From assembly GCF_020037125.1 (NCBI RefSeq), contig NZ_JAIQDG010000043.1, forward strand, positions 31,110 through 95,109: 64,000 nt of DNA. Direction: 5' to 3'. This DNA is from Myxococcus sp. RHSTA-1-4. GTDB taxonomy: Bacteria > Myxococcota > Myxococcia > Myxococcales > Myxococcaceae. Below the pieces are notes generated by a model. The model made no database searches. It was not told the DNA's origin and saw only the letters and a program-made list of their open reading frames with translations. The position numbers and the translations under genes are program-made. The first letter of the stretch is position 1. The number at the start of each line of letters is the position of its first letter. Of this stretch, positions 27,667-62,454 are shown piece by piece.

Positions 27667-30600
27667 GCGGCAACATGGAGCAGGAGGGGCTGGAGGGCAT
27701 CGCGGTCGTCGGCATGGCGGGCCGCTTCCCCGGCGCGGGGGACGTGGACACGTACTGGCGCAACCTCTGCGCGGGCGTGGAGTCCATCCGCTTCTATTCC
27801 GAGGAGGAGCTGCGCGAGGCGGGCGTGTCCCCCGAGCTGCTGGCGGACCCGTCCTACGTCCGGGCCAACGCGGCCCTGGACGGCGTGGAGCTGTTCGACG
27901 CCGCCTTCTTCGGGATGAACCCGGGTGTGGCGCAGATCACCGACCCGCAGCAGCGCGTGTTCCTGGAGGTGGCGTGGCACGCGCTGGAGCACGCGGGCTA
28001 CGACGCGGAGCGCTTCCAGGGTGACATCGGCGTCTTCGGCGGGCTCAGCATCAACACGTACCTGCTGGAGAACCTGGCCACCAACCGGCAGCTCATCGAG
28101 TCACACGGCTTCCTGCAGGCGGCCATCGCCAACCGCGGCGACCACCTGGCCACGCTGACGGCGTACAAGCTCAACCTGCGCGGTCCCGCCTTCACCGTGC
28201 AGAGCACCTGTTCCACCGCCATGTCCGCGGTGCACCTGGCGTGTCAGGCCCTGCTCTCGTACCAGACGGACATGGCGCTGGCGGGTGGCGTCTCCGTACG
28301 AGTGCCGCAGACCATGGGCTACCTCTTCCAGGAGGGAGGCGTGGCCTCGCCGGACGGGCACTGCCGTCCCTTCGACGCGAAGGCCAAGGGCACCGTCTTC
28401 GGCAGCGGCGCCGGCGTGGTGGTGCTCAAGCGGCTGGAGGACGCGATTGCCGCGGGGGACACCATCCACGCGGTCATCCGCGGCTCGGCGGCCAACAACG
28501 ACGGCACCGCCAAGATTGGCTACACCGCGCCCTCGTCCGAGGGCCAGCGCCGCGCCATCAGCATGGCCCTGGCGGTGGCGGGCGTGCACCCGGACACCGT
28601 GGGCTACGTGGAGTGCCATGGCACCGGCACGGTGCTGGGCGACCCGATTGAAATCGAGGCGCTCACCCACGCGTTCGGCGCCAAGACGCAGCGCAAGCAG
28701 TTCTGCGCCATCGGCTCGGTGAAGAGCAACGTCGGTCACCTGGACACGGCGGCCGGAATCGCCGGACTCATCAAGACGGTGCTGTGCCTGGAGCACAAGC
28801 AGCTCCCGCCCACGCTCCACTTCGAGTCCCCCAACCCCGCCATCGACTTCGCGCAGAGCCCCTTCTATGTGAATGCGAAGCTGACCGACTGGCCCCGGCC
28901 GGAGAAGCACCCGCGCCGCGCCGGGGTGAGCTCGTTCGGCATTGGCGGTACCAACGTTCACCTGGTGCTGGAGGAGGCCCCGCCCCTGCCGTCGCGGCGG
29001 CAGGCCGACGGCTGGCACACGCTGGTGCTGTCCGCGCGCACCGCGAGCGCGCTGGAGGCGCGGACGGACCAGCTCCGCAAGTACCTCGCCGCGCACCCGG
29101 AGCTGGACATCGGTGACGTGGCCTACACGCTCCAGCTCGGGCGCAAGCCCTTCGAGTTCCGGCGCGCCCTCACCTGCCGCTCGCTGGCGGACGCGGTGGA
29201 CATGCTGGAGCGCCTGCCCACCGACCGCACCTTCACGGGACGGGTGGACGGCAATGCCCGCGCCGTGGCCTTCCTCTTCCCGGGCGTGGGCAGCCAGCAC
29301 CTGGGCATGGCGCGCGAGCTGTACGACGCGCTGCCCGTCTTCCGCGAGCACCTGGACGCGTGTCTGGCGAAGATCGACGCGGAGCTGGGCATGGACCTGC
29401 GCCCCATCCTCTTCCCCCGGTTCGGGGCGGAGGCCCAGGCGGCGGAGGCGCTCACGTGGACGCACGTGGCCGAGCCCGCGCTCTTCGCGGTGGAGATGGC
29501 CCTGGCCCGGACGTGGATGGCCTGGGGCGTGCGCCCGCGCGCGGTGATGGGCGAGGGAATCGGCGAGTACGCCGCCGCCTGCGTCGCGGGCGTGGTGTCG
29601 TTCGAGGACGCCGTCTACATGGTGGCCCTGCGCAGCCGCCTGCTGAAGCGCCTGCCCGAGGGAGCCATGACGCTGGTCATGCTGCCCGAGGCGGAGCTGG
29701 AGGGACTGCTGCCCGCGCACGGCCTGTCGCTGGCGTGGGTGGGCCGGCCGTCGGTGTGCACGGTCTCCGGGCCGCGCGCCGGCATCGAGGCGCTGGAGGC
29801 GGAGCTGCGTCGTCGCGGCGCCACCTTCCGTCGGCTCGCGGGAGACAGGGCGCTCCAGTCGCCCGCGGTGGACAGCCTCACCGGAGAGATGTCCGCGGCG
29901 CTGCGCCGCGTCTCCTTCCGCGCGCCCGAGGTGCCCCTCTTCTCCGGCGTCACCGCCGCGTGGGCGAGCGGCCCGGAGCTGGCGGAGCCCTCGTGGTGGG
30001 CGTCGCAGCTCCGCCGCACGCTGCGCCTCTCCCCGGGCATCGAGGCGCTGTTCCAGGAGCCGGACCGGCTGCTGGTGGAGGTGGGCCCGGGCCGTACGTG
30101 GCTCAACATCGCCCGGCTGCACCCCGCGAAGTCGCCGCGGCAGGTGGTGCTGGGCTCGCTCGTGCAGGACACGAAGGAGCCCTCGGAGCCGTGCGCGCTG
30201 ATGGCCGCGCTCTCGCGCCTGTGGATGTACGGCGGCGAGGTGGACTGGGCCGGACACCACGCGGGCGCGGAGCGGCGGCGCATCCCCCTGCCGCAGTACC
30301 CCTTCGAGCGCCAGCGCCTCTGGCTGGAGCCGGCACGGCAGGCCCCCGCGCGCCAGCAGCAGGAGGACACGCTGCCCCCGCGCCGGGTGGACCCCGCGGA
30401 CTGGTTCTTCGTCCCCTCGTGGAAGCGGACGGCGCCCGCCACGGCGCTCGCGCGGGACGCGGAGGTGGTGCTGCTCTTCACCGACGCCTTCGGCCTGGGC
30501 GAGCTGCTGGCCACCCGGCTGGAGCAGCGCGGCCACACCGTGCTGCGCGTCCAGCGTGGCACGCATGGCGGCTCGCCGGCGGAGGGCCGCTACTCGCTGG

Positions 30601-33359
30601 ACCCGAGCCGGCCCGGTGACTACCGGCAGCTCCTGCAGGACCTCAAGGCCCAGGGGAAGCTCCCCTCGCGCATCATCCACCTGTGGAGCGTGGACCCGCA
30701 GCGCTCCGCGGGCTCGCGGCTGGAGTCCCTGCCTCGCGTGGAGGAGTCCGGCTTCCGCAGCCTGATGTACCTCGCCCAGGCGCTGGGCGCCTCGCACGCC
30801 ACCGCGCCGGTGGAGCTGCACGTGCTCAGCAGCCAGATGTTCCAGGTGACGGGTGACGAGACGCTGTGCCCGGAGAAGGCCACCCTGCTCGGACCGTGCC
30901 TGGTCATCGGCCAGGAATACCCGAACGTGAAGTGCCGCCTCATCGATGTGACGCTGCCCATGCCGGGGAGCGCCGACGAGTCCCGGCTCGTCGGGCACCT
31001 GCTCGCCGAGGTGGAGTCCGGCGCTCGCGACACAGTCACCGCGTGGCGCGGGCGGCACCGCTGGACGCGCACCCACGAGCCCGTGCGGCTGGAGGCCCTC
31101 CAGGGCCGCTCGCCGAGGCTGCGCCCGGGAGGCGTGTACCTCGTCACCGGCGGCCTGGGCGGAATCGGCCTCGTGCTGGCCGAGGACGTCGCTCGTGCGG
31201 CGGGCGGCGCCCGGCTGGTGCTGCTGGGCCGCAAGCCGCTTCCGGAGCGCTCGAAGTGGAATGCGCTGCTGGCGTCCGAGGGCGACTCGCCCACCGCGCA
31301 GGCCATCCGCCGCATCCGTGAGCTGGAGCGCGCCGGCGCCGAGGTGATGACCGTCGCCGCCGACGTGACGGACCGGGCGCGCATGGCCGAGGTGCTGGCC
31401 GACGTGCGCGCGCGCTTCGGGGCCGTGCACGGCGTCATCCACGCGGCCGGCGTGCCGGCGGGCGGCGCGCTGCAGCTCAAGACGGACGAGGTGGCCCAGC
31501 GCGTGCTCGCGCCCAAGGTGCGCGGCACCCTCGTGCTGGATGAGCTGTTGGAGGGTCAGCCGCTCGACTTCGTCGTCTACTGCTCGTCACGCACCTCGGT
31601 GCTGGGCGGCTTCGGCCAGGCGGACTACGTCGCGGCCAACGCCTTCCAGGACGCCTGGGCGCACCACAAGGCGAGGACGTCGTCCACCTTCACGGTGTCC
31701 ATCGACTGGTGCTCGTGGCGGGACGTGGGCATGCTCGCCAGCGCCGCCGCCGCGAAGGCCGCCCCGCGCGTCGAGGCGCTCCCGGCCCCCGCGGCAATCT
31801 CCGGCGAGCCCGTGTCCATGGGCCACCCGCTGCTGGCGAAGCGGATGCCGTCCGCTCCCGGGCACGAGGTGTACGAGACGGTGTTCCGCGTCGAGACGCA
31901 CTGGGTGCTCGACGACCACCGCATCCTCGGCAATCCGGTCATCGCCGGCACCACGTATCTGGAGATGGTGCGGGCGGCGTTCGCCCAGCGGATGCAGCAG
32001 CAGGACCTGGAGATCTCCGACGTCTACTTCCTCACCCCGCTGTCGGTGCGCCTGGGCGACCAGCGCGTGGCGCGGCTGGAGCTGACGGACGAGGGCGCGG
32101 AGGGCTGGAGCTTCCAGGTCAGCAGCATGGGCACGGACGGCACGGGCCTCACCCGGCACGTGATGGGACGGGCCCGGCTCATCCCCACCACCCCTGCGAA
32201 GCAGCATGACCTGGCGGCCCTCACCGCCGCCTGCGCGAAGGTGAAGGAGTTCACCGACGAGGATTCGCACGACGAGGACCACGGCCCGCGGTGGCAGTGT
32301 GTCCGGCGGGTGCGGTGGGGCGAGCAGCAGGTGCTCGCCACCCTGGAGCTTCCGGCCGAGTTCGCCTCCGACCTGGACGTCATGAAGATGCACCCGTCCA
32401 TGCTGGACAAGTCCATCGGCACGGGGCGCGACTTCATCCTCGGCGCGGTGCCGTACATGCCGTACTCGTACAAGCGCCTCGTCGTGCGGCACCCGTTCAC
32501 CCGCCGCATCCACGTGCACACGCGCTCGCACGGCGAGGGCTCCAACCGCAGCGAGACGCCGTCCTTCGACATCCGCATCCTCGACGACACGGGCCGCGAG
32601 CTGGTGGAGATCACCGAGTTCTCGCTCAAGCGAGTGAACGACGTGGGCGCCATGTACAAGAACCTGGCGAACCGCGACGCCGCGGCCGCCACCGTCACGG
32701 CGGCGAAGGCCCCGGCTCAGGCCTCGGCCTCGGCCACCGCGCAGGCGGCGAACGCCGGAGAGAACGTCTTCCAGCAGATCCTCCGCCAGGAGGCCATCTC
32801 TCCCGAGGAGGGCGTGGAGCTCTTCCGGCGGGCGCTGGCGAGCTCGGACATGCCGCAGCTCGTGGTGTCCACGAGAGATCTGGAGGCGCTGCTGGCGCGC
32901 GGCCTGGTGCACACCGCGCCCACGAAGGCGGCCGAGGAGGAAGTGGAGACCGAGTCGGCCTCGGCGCCCCAGCGCGCGACGCGCCCGCGTCCCGAGCTGC
33001 CGGTGCCCTTCGAGGCGCCGGGAACGCCCATGCAGGAGAAGCTGGGCGAAATCCTGCGTGAGGTGCTCGGCCTGGAGCGCGTGGGCCTCCACGACAACTT
33101 CTTCGACCTGGGCGGCGACTCGGTGATGGCCATCCAGATTGTCTCCCGCATCAAGCGGAGGCTGGGGAAGGAAGTCGCGGTGGTGCAGCTCTTCGAGGCA
33201 CCGACGCTCGGCGCCCTGTCCACGCTCCTGGGCGGGAGCACGAGTGGTGGAGAGGACTCCGGAGAGTCCGCTTCCGCCGCCGCGCCCGCCGAGGACAGCT
33301 CCAGCCGTGGAGCCCGCCGCCGCGCCAAGGCCATTGCCCGGCGTGGGGGCGAGGGGTAG
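27663..33359 (+). CDS. Type I PKS: KS - inactive AT - KR - DH - ACP
   Basis: 1898 aa. KS about aa 10-440 with Cys183 (QSTCSTAM), ECHGTG and NVGHLD, complete. The AT region has the fold, but its nucleophile motif reads GEGIG, with Gly632 where Ser should be and Glu631 where His should be; the later HAFH block is also lost (ALQSPAV), so it cannot load an extender. KR about aa 1150-1360: VTGGLGGIG, YCSSRTSV, QADYVAANAF, looks active. DH about aa 1383-1660: His1419 (LDDHRILG) and Asp1582 (HPSMLDKSIG) retained, but the usual Pro of the His motif is Ala. ACP: GGDSVMAIQ. It should add one ketide to the first aminoacyl intermediate, reduced and possibly dehydrated, if malonate is supplied in trans. 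The start overlaps the NRPS stop (ATGA). Confidence 0.9.
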   Translation: MSGNMEQEGLEGIAVVGMAGRFPGAGDVDTYWRNLCAGVESIRFYSEEELREAGVSPELLADPSYVRANAALDGVELFDAAFFGMNPGVAQITDPQQRVFLEVAWHALEHAGYDAERFQGDIGVFGGLSINTYLLENLATNRQLIESHGFLQAAIANRGDHLATLTAYKLNLRGPAFTVQSTCSTAMSAVHLACQALLSYQTDMALAGGVSVRVPQTMGYLFQEGGVASPDGHCRPFDAKAKGTVFGSGAGVVVLKRLEDAIAAGDTIHAVIRGSAANNDGTAKIGYTAPSSEGQRRAISMALAVAGVHPDTVGYVECHGTGTVLGDPIEIEALTHAFGAKTQRKQFCAIGSVKSNVGHLDTAAGIAGLIKTVLCLEHKQLPPTLHFESPNPAIDFAQSPFYVNAKLTDWPRPEKHPRRAGVSSFGIGGTNVHLVLEEAPPLPSRRQADGWHTLVLSARTASALEARTDQLRKYLAAHPELDIGDVAYTLQLGRKPFEFRRALTCRSLADAVDMLERLPTDRTFTGRVDGNARAVAFLFPGVGSQHLGMARELYDALPVFREHLDACLAKIDAELGMDLRPILFPRFGAEAQAAEALTWTHVAEPALFAVEMALARTWMAWGVRPRAVMGEGIGEYAAACVAGVVSFEDAVYMVALRSRLLKRLPEGAMTLVMLPEAELEGLLPAHGLSLAWVGRPSVCTVSGPRAGIEALEAELRRRGATFRRLAGDRALQSPAVDSLTGEMSAALRRVSFRAPEVPLFSGVTAAWASGPELAEPSWWASQLRRTLRLSPGIEALFQEPDRLLVEVGPGRTWLNIARLHPAKSPRQVVLGSLVQDTKEPSEPCALMAALSRLWMYGGEVDWAGHHAGAERRRIPLPQYPFERQRLWLEPARQAPARQQQEDTLPPRRVDPADWFFVPSWKRTAPATALARDAEVVLLFTDAFGLGELLATRLEQRGHTVLRVQRGTHGGSPAEGRYSLDPSRPGDYRQLLQDLKAQGKLPSRIIHLWSVDPQRSAGSRLESLPRVEESGFRSLMYLAQALGASHATAPVELHVLSSQMFQVTGDETLCPEKATLLGPCLVIGQEYPNVKCRLIDVTLPMPGSADESRLVGHLLAEVESGARDTVTAWRGRHRWTRTHEPVRLEALQGRSPRLRPGGVYLVTGGLGGIGLVLAEDVARAAGGARLVLLGRKPLPERSKWNALLASEGDSPTAQAIRRIRELERAGAEVMTVAADVTDRARMAEVLADVRARFGAVHGVIHAAGVPAGGALQLKTDEVAQRVLAPKVRGTLVLDELLEGQPLDFVVYCSSRTSVLGGFGQADYVAANAFQDAWAHHKARTSSTFTVSIDWCSWRDVGMLASAAAAKAAPRVEALPAPAAISGEPVSMGHPLLAKRMPSAPGHEVYETVFRVETHWVLDDHRILGNPVIAGTTYLEMVRAAFAQRMQQQDLEISDVYFLTPLSVRLGDQRVARLELTDEGAEGWSFQVSSMGTDGTGLTRHVMGRARLIPTTPAKQHDLAALTAACAKVKEFTDEDSHDEDHGPRWQCVRRVRWGEQQVLATLELPAEFASDLDVMKMHPSMLDKSIGTGRDFILGAVPYMPYSYKRLVVRHPFTRRIHVHTRSHGEGSNRSETPSFDIRILDDTGRELVEITEFSLKRVNDVGAMYKNLANRDAAAATVTAAKAPAQASASATAQAANAGENVFQQILRQEAISPEEGVELFRRALASSDMPQLVVSTRDLEALLARGLVHTAPTKAAEEEVETESASAPQRATRPRPELPVPFEAPGTPMQEKLGEILREVLGLERVGLHDNFFDLGGDSVMAIQIVSRIKRRLGKEVAVVQLFEAPTLGALSTLLGGSTSGGEDSGESASAAAPAEDSSSRGARRRAKAIARRGGEG

Positions 33360-33401
33360 CCGCACCCGCATTGCCTGGCGTTGGGGGCGAGGGGTAGCCG
33401 C
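33333..33401 (+). repeat. Imperfect direct repeat across the PKS stop codon
   Basis: A 31-base segment (33333-33363: ATTGCCCGGCGTGGGGGC..., containing the PKS TAG stop) is repeated as 32 bases at 33370-33401 with one substitution and one inserted T, at a 37-base period. It duplicates the 3' end of the PKS gene in the gap before the next gene. A recent slippage duplication is the simplest explanation. Confidence 0.75.
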
Positions 33402-33463
33402 GCCCCGCCCCCGACACGCACGCAGCCTGATTCCGACAACACCAACTGTTTCCGGTGACATTC

Positions 33464-34543
33464 ATGAAGGTCGAGAGCCCTCCAGCCGAGAGCGTGGTCC
33501 TCCATTTGCGTGAGCGGCTGGAGAAGTCCGCCGTCCGCACCCTCACCCCCCAGGAGCAGGCCGTCCTGGATGGCGAGGGACAGAAGGCATTCATCATCAA
33601 GCAGCTCCTGTCGAAGAAGTTCCGCAAGTGGTCCGTGGACGCGGACACGCAGCAGAACATCAGCCGGACGGTGGAGGCGGCCGTCCGAGAGCAGAAGCCG
33701 CTCCAGCTCGTTCACCCCATGGGCGGGTACAAGATCTGGCGGCTGCCGTCCTCGCCCGAGGTGGACTGGGCGGAGTTCTTCGGCATCTCGCACATCCTGC
33801 AGTACCTCAGCGGCATCGCCGCGGGGTACGCGCCCGGCGTGCACATGCAGTTCTTCATGTACACGTTCCTCCCCCAGCGCCATGACAACCTCAGCGCGGA
33901 GGACATCGAGCGCTACGTCGGCTCCTTCCAGGCGATGCTGGACGCGTTCGGCAAGCACCTGCCGGCGAACGTGAAGCTCTCCATCGTCCGGGACGCCGCC
34001 TTCTATACCCGCGAGGAGTACTTCTCCCTGCTGGATGAGCGCTTCGAGATGATGGAGATGGGGTTCAACGACTTCCCGCAGAAGCAGCGGGACACGTTCC
34101 TCACCTGGGCCCGGCAGAACATCAAGTGGGACGGGGCCGAGGACTGGACCCGGCTGAGCGAGGCGGAGAAGGAAGAGAAGATCCGCCGGGGCGCCATCTA
34201 CGAAGTGGTGGGCATCTACACCATGGAGAAGACGGCCGAGTTCATCATGGGCGGGGAGCGGGTCGTCCTCTTCGTCTCCCCCGGGAACAACAGCATCGGC
34301 ATCGGCAGCACGAAGTCCTCGCGGGCCAAGTTCTGGGTGGGCACGGGCATCCTGGAGAACCGCGACGGCGAGCTCTACGACCTGGTGCTCACGCCCAGCC
34401 AGTGGGAGCGCACGGCGGACGTGCCACGCACCGTCTTCGAGTCCGACCTGCTGCCCCTGCGCAACCTGGGCCGCATCGAGGTGGTTCACCACCGCCTGGA
34501 CTTCTCGCAGCCCAACGCCGAGCCCCAGCTGGGCACCGGCTAG
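33464..34543 (+). CDS. Conserved-looking protein of unknown function between PKS genes
   Basis: 359 aa from ATG 33464; a GTG nine bases upstream is the alternative. I do not recognise the family. Visible features: no signal peptide or membrane segment, a charged N-terminal third, a compact aromatic-rich centre (HPMGGYKIWRLP, DWAEFFGISHILQYL, GYAPGVHMQFFMYTF) and a beta-rich C-terminal part (GAIYEVVGIYTM, RVVLFVSPGNNSIGIGSTKSS). Alternating helix and strand with 'YAPGVHMQFF...' faintly recalls isonitrile-synthase (PvcA/Dit1) proteins, but their signature motifs are not evident, so this is not a claim. It lies between the two PKS proteins in the same direction, suggesting it acts on a PKS-bound intermediate or on the starter amino acid. 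Confidence 0.7.
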   Translation: MKVESPPAESVVLHLRERLEKSAVRTLTPQEQAVLDGEGQKAFIIKQLLSKKFRKWSVDADTQQNISRTVEAAVREQKPLQLVHPMGGYKIWRLPSSPEVDWAEFFGISHILQYLSGIAAGYAPGVHMQFFMYTFLPQRHDNLSAEDIERYVGSFQAMLDAFGKHLPANVKLSIVRDAAFYTREEYFSLLDERFEMMEMGFNDFPQKQRDTFLTWARQNIKWDGAEDWTRLSEAEKEEKIRRGAIYEVVGIYTMEKTAEFIMGGERVVLFVSPGNNSIGIGSTKSSRAKFWVGTGILENRDGELYDLVLTPSQWERTADVPRTVFESDLLPLRNLGRIEVVHHRLDFSQPNAEPQLGTG

Positions 34544-34605
34544 CCACACCTTCTCTCCTTCCCTCTCCACACCCCAACGACTGTTTCTCTCGCGTGAGCT
34601 CCGCA

Positions 34606-60714
<26,109 letters not shown>

Positions 60715-60723
60715 CACGGCGAA

Positions 60724-60750
60724 AGGACCGGGGCCACGTGCCCCGGTCCT
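60724..60750 (+). terminator. Strong GC hairpin after the giant synthase gene
   Basis: AGGACCGGGGC (60724-60734) pairs perfectly over 11 bp with GCCCCGGTCCT (60740-60750) around CACGT, starting nine bases after the TGA. No T-tract follows, which is common for high-GC terminators. It marks the end of the plus-strand biosynthetic run. Confidence 0.75.
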
Positions 60751-60945
60751 GGCGGGCCTCCCCGTGGTCCGGAAGAACGGGCGCGGCTCCGTCAGGACGC
60801 GCACGGGTTCTGCCGCGGAGCCATCTCGACCACGCGGAAACAGGAACGGTGCCTCGGGTGCGTTCGGAGTGCCCGGAGCCTGAGAGCCTGCGAGGCCCCA
60901 GGCTCTGTCGCCCAGAGCATGACTTCCCGCCGGGCCGCCCAGGTC

Positions 60946-61150
60946 CGGAATGGAACGTCCGCTCCGCACGGCCTGGTCCCGACCGTGCCTGGGCTCTGCT
61001 TCTTCATGTGAGCACTCCCGGGCCGTCCCTGCGCGGAATGGAACCTCCATTCCGCATGACCTGCCCAGCCCACACCGCGTATGGCCCCGTGCCTCTCCGC
61101 CACGCCAGCCCCACCGGCCCCCCCTGCGCGGAATGGAGCCTCCGTTCCGC
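60946..61150. repeat. Scattered palindromic hairpin units (GCGGAATGGA...TCCATTCCGC)
   Basis: Three related inverted repeats lie in the non-coding tract after the operon: 60946-60967 (imperfect), 61033-61055 (perfect 10-bp arms, ACC loop) and 61128-61150 (one mismatch). All share GGAATGGA-RC-STCC. They continue into the tandem repeat that follows. They resemble REP-type extragenic hairpins or operator/RNA elements; no coding frame explains them. Confidence 0.75.
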
Positions 61151-61182
61151 GAGCCCCTCACCGCTCAAGGCCAGCCTCCTGT

Positions 61183-61327
61183 CCGGAATGGAGCGTCCAC
61201 TCCACCGGGCCCTCTCCGTTCAAGGTCAGCCTCCGCTCCGCCCATGCCTGGAATCCGGAATGGAGCGTCCACTCCACGGGGCCCCTCTCCGTTCGAGGTC
61301 AGCCTCCGCTCCGCCCATGCCTGGAAT
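61183..61327. repeat. About 72-bp tandem direct repeat, two copies
   Basis: 61183-61254 (72 bases) and 61255-61327 (73 bases) are near-identical. Each opens with CCGGAATGGAGCGTCCACTCC, carries an internal GGTCAGCCTCCGCTCCGCCC block and ends GCCTGGAAT. The few differences lie in the ACCGGGCCC/ACGGGGCCCC segment and one A/G. A shorter diverged copy begins near 61130, and a truncated unit starts at 61328. The remainder of 60751-61403 shows no gene that I can support. Confidence 0.85.
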
Positions 61328-61403
61328 GGAGCTGAAGCATTGAGGACTGGCGAGCCTGACCGCGCTGCATTGCCTGGCCTGCCAGCCGGTGAGCACCTGT
61401 CCT

Positions 61404-62372
61404 TCACTTCCCGTCTCCCAGGGGGGCAAAGGCGATGCCGCTCAGGACGAGGGCTCGGCTGCCGCTGTCCTCTGACAGCCACAGCGTCCACGACTCCGGG
61501 GACAGCGACTCGTCGGCTTCGGCCTCGACGAGGATTCGTTCCGAACGGTCCGAGGTGACGGGGGACTCCTGCCACACGGAGAGGATCTTCAGGAACTCGC
61601 CCCCACTCCCGGCGAGCGACGCGTTCCGAGCTGTCCAGGGCCCCTCTGAATCGCGGGCCCGCAGAACAACCTCCACGAGCACCCGGCGGTCGGCGCGGTA
61701 GGTGCGCAACCGCCGCGCAATGAACGCACTGCCCTGCCATCGTGCGGCCACCTCCGGCAGGTCTCGCGTAACGACCCCGTTTTCAGTGAGCGAGTTGGAG
61801 ATCAGCAGTGCTGTCAGGCCTCCAGATGCGGCCTGGGCCCTGGCCAGCGCCCCCTCGCATTGGCGCACGGCGGCCCAGGCTTCTCGCACCTCCCGCGAGG
61901 CTGACTCCTCCATACGAGGCGCACGAACCACCTCCACCAGACGGTCCGCCCTGTCCTCTGTCACCCTCAGGACGAAGGTGGCCGTCGGCGGAGCCGCTCC
62001 ATCCTCGAAGCGCACGGTCAGCCCCAGGTGGTCTCCCGCCTTCAGCTCGCGGGAAGGAACGAGCCGGAGGACAGACTCCCCCGGATCCACCCGCGTGAAG
62101 GCGTCTTCACGCTCCAGTTCCACCTTGAGCCGTCCCGTCGGTTCACGCGCGAGCTTCACATCGAAGGTGAACACGGTGGAGATACCCGGACTGATGTGGA
62201 GTTCGGTCTTCGCACCGGCCGCATCTGCACGCAGTTCGATGCGGCGGAGGCCCGTCTCGGGCGGAGACTGCTGCGCGGTGGCGGTAGCGGTGGTGCCCAT
62301 CGCCGTCACGAGGGCGAGCGCCAGCAGGGAGACAGAAGGTAGGCGCACGAGACGGAATCTCCTGGAGGTCAC
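61404..62372 (-). CDS. DUF2381-type secreted protein (Myxococcaceae family)
   Basis: 322 aa from a GTG at 62372, chosen because it places a signal peptide directly at the N-terminus (basic RRFRLVRLP, hydrophobic SVSLLALALVTAMG, then ATATAQQ as a cleavage region). A TTG at 62450 gives a longer form without a clear signal. The mature part is beta-rich with LHISPGISTVFTFDVKL, GLTVRFEDGAAPPTATFVL and a helical middle (VREAWAAVRQCEGALARAQAASGGL). This pattern fits the DUF2381 family expanded in Myxococcus relatives, commonly encoded next to Ser/Thr kinases. Function is unknown. It follows the kinase remnant on the same strand and is not expected to belong to the biosynthetic pathway. Confidence 0.75.
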   Translation of the reverse strand: MTSRRFRLVRLPSVSLLALALVTAMGTTATATAQQSPPETGLRRIELRADAAGAKTELHISPGISTVFTFDVKLAREPTGRLKVELEREDAFTRVDPGESVLRLVPSRELKAGDHLGLTVRFEDGAAPPTATFVLRVTEDRADRLVEVVRAPRMEESASREVREAWAAVRQCEGALARAQAASGGLTALLISNSLTENGVVTRDLPEVAARWQGSAFIARRLRTYRADRRVLVEVVLRARDSEGPWTARNASLAGSGGEFLKILSVWQESPVTSDRSERILVEAEADESLSPESWTLWLSEDSGSRALVLSGIAFAPLGDGK

Positions 62373-62454
62373 GCCCCTGGCGCCCGCGCGGGCATCGCCG
62401 CGCCGATGACGCCGAGAGGCGGAGGGCGCGGCCCGGGTGGCGGCCAGCAATGTG

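Noticed and set aside
28101..31442. Long minus-strand frame across the PKS gene
   Set aside because: Low-complexity shadow of KS-AT-KR coding sequence with no domain of its own.
33464..34543. Isonitrile synthase (PvcA/Dit1) annotation
   Set aside because: Only a vague resemblance in the central region. The family signatures were not found, so it is left as unknown.
34126..34605. Upstream extension of the giant synthase frame
   Set aside because: It overlaps the 359-aa gene in another frame and encodes Arg/Gly-rich text without similarity; KS homology starts right at ATG 34606.
60946..61327. CRISPR array
   Set aside because: Units are palindromic, unevenly spaced and partly tandem, with no unique spacers of constant size and no cas genes nearby.
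60715..61403. Small genes in the non-coding tract
   Set aside because: Several short frames exist on both strands, but all consist of translated repeats or low-complexity Pro/Arg/Ser text and lack ribosome sites.
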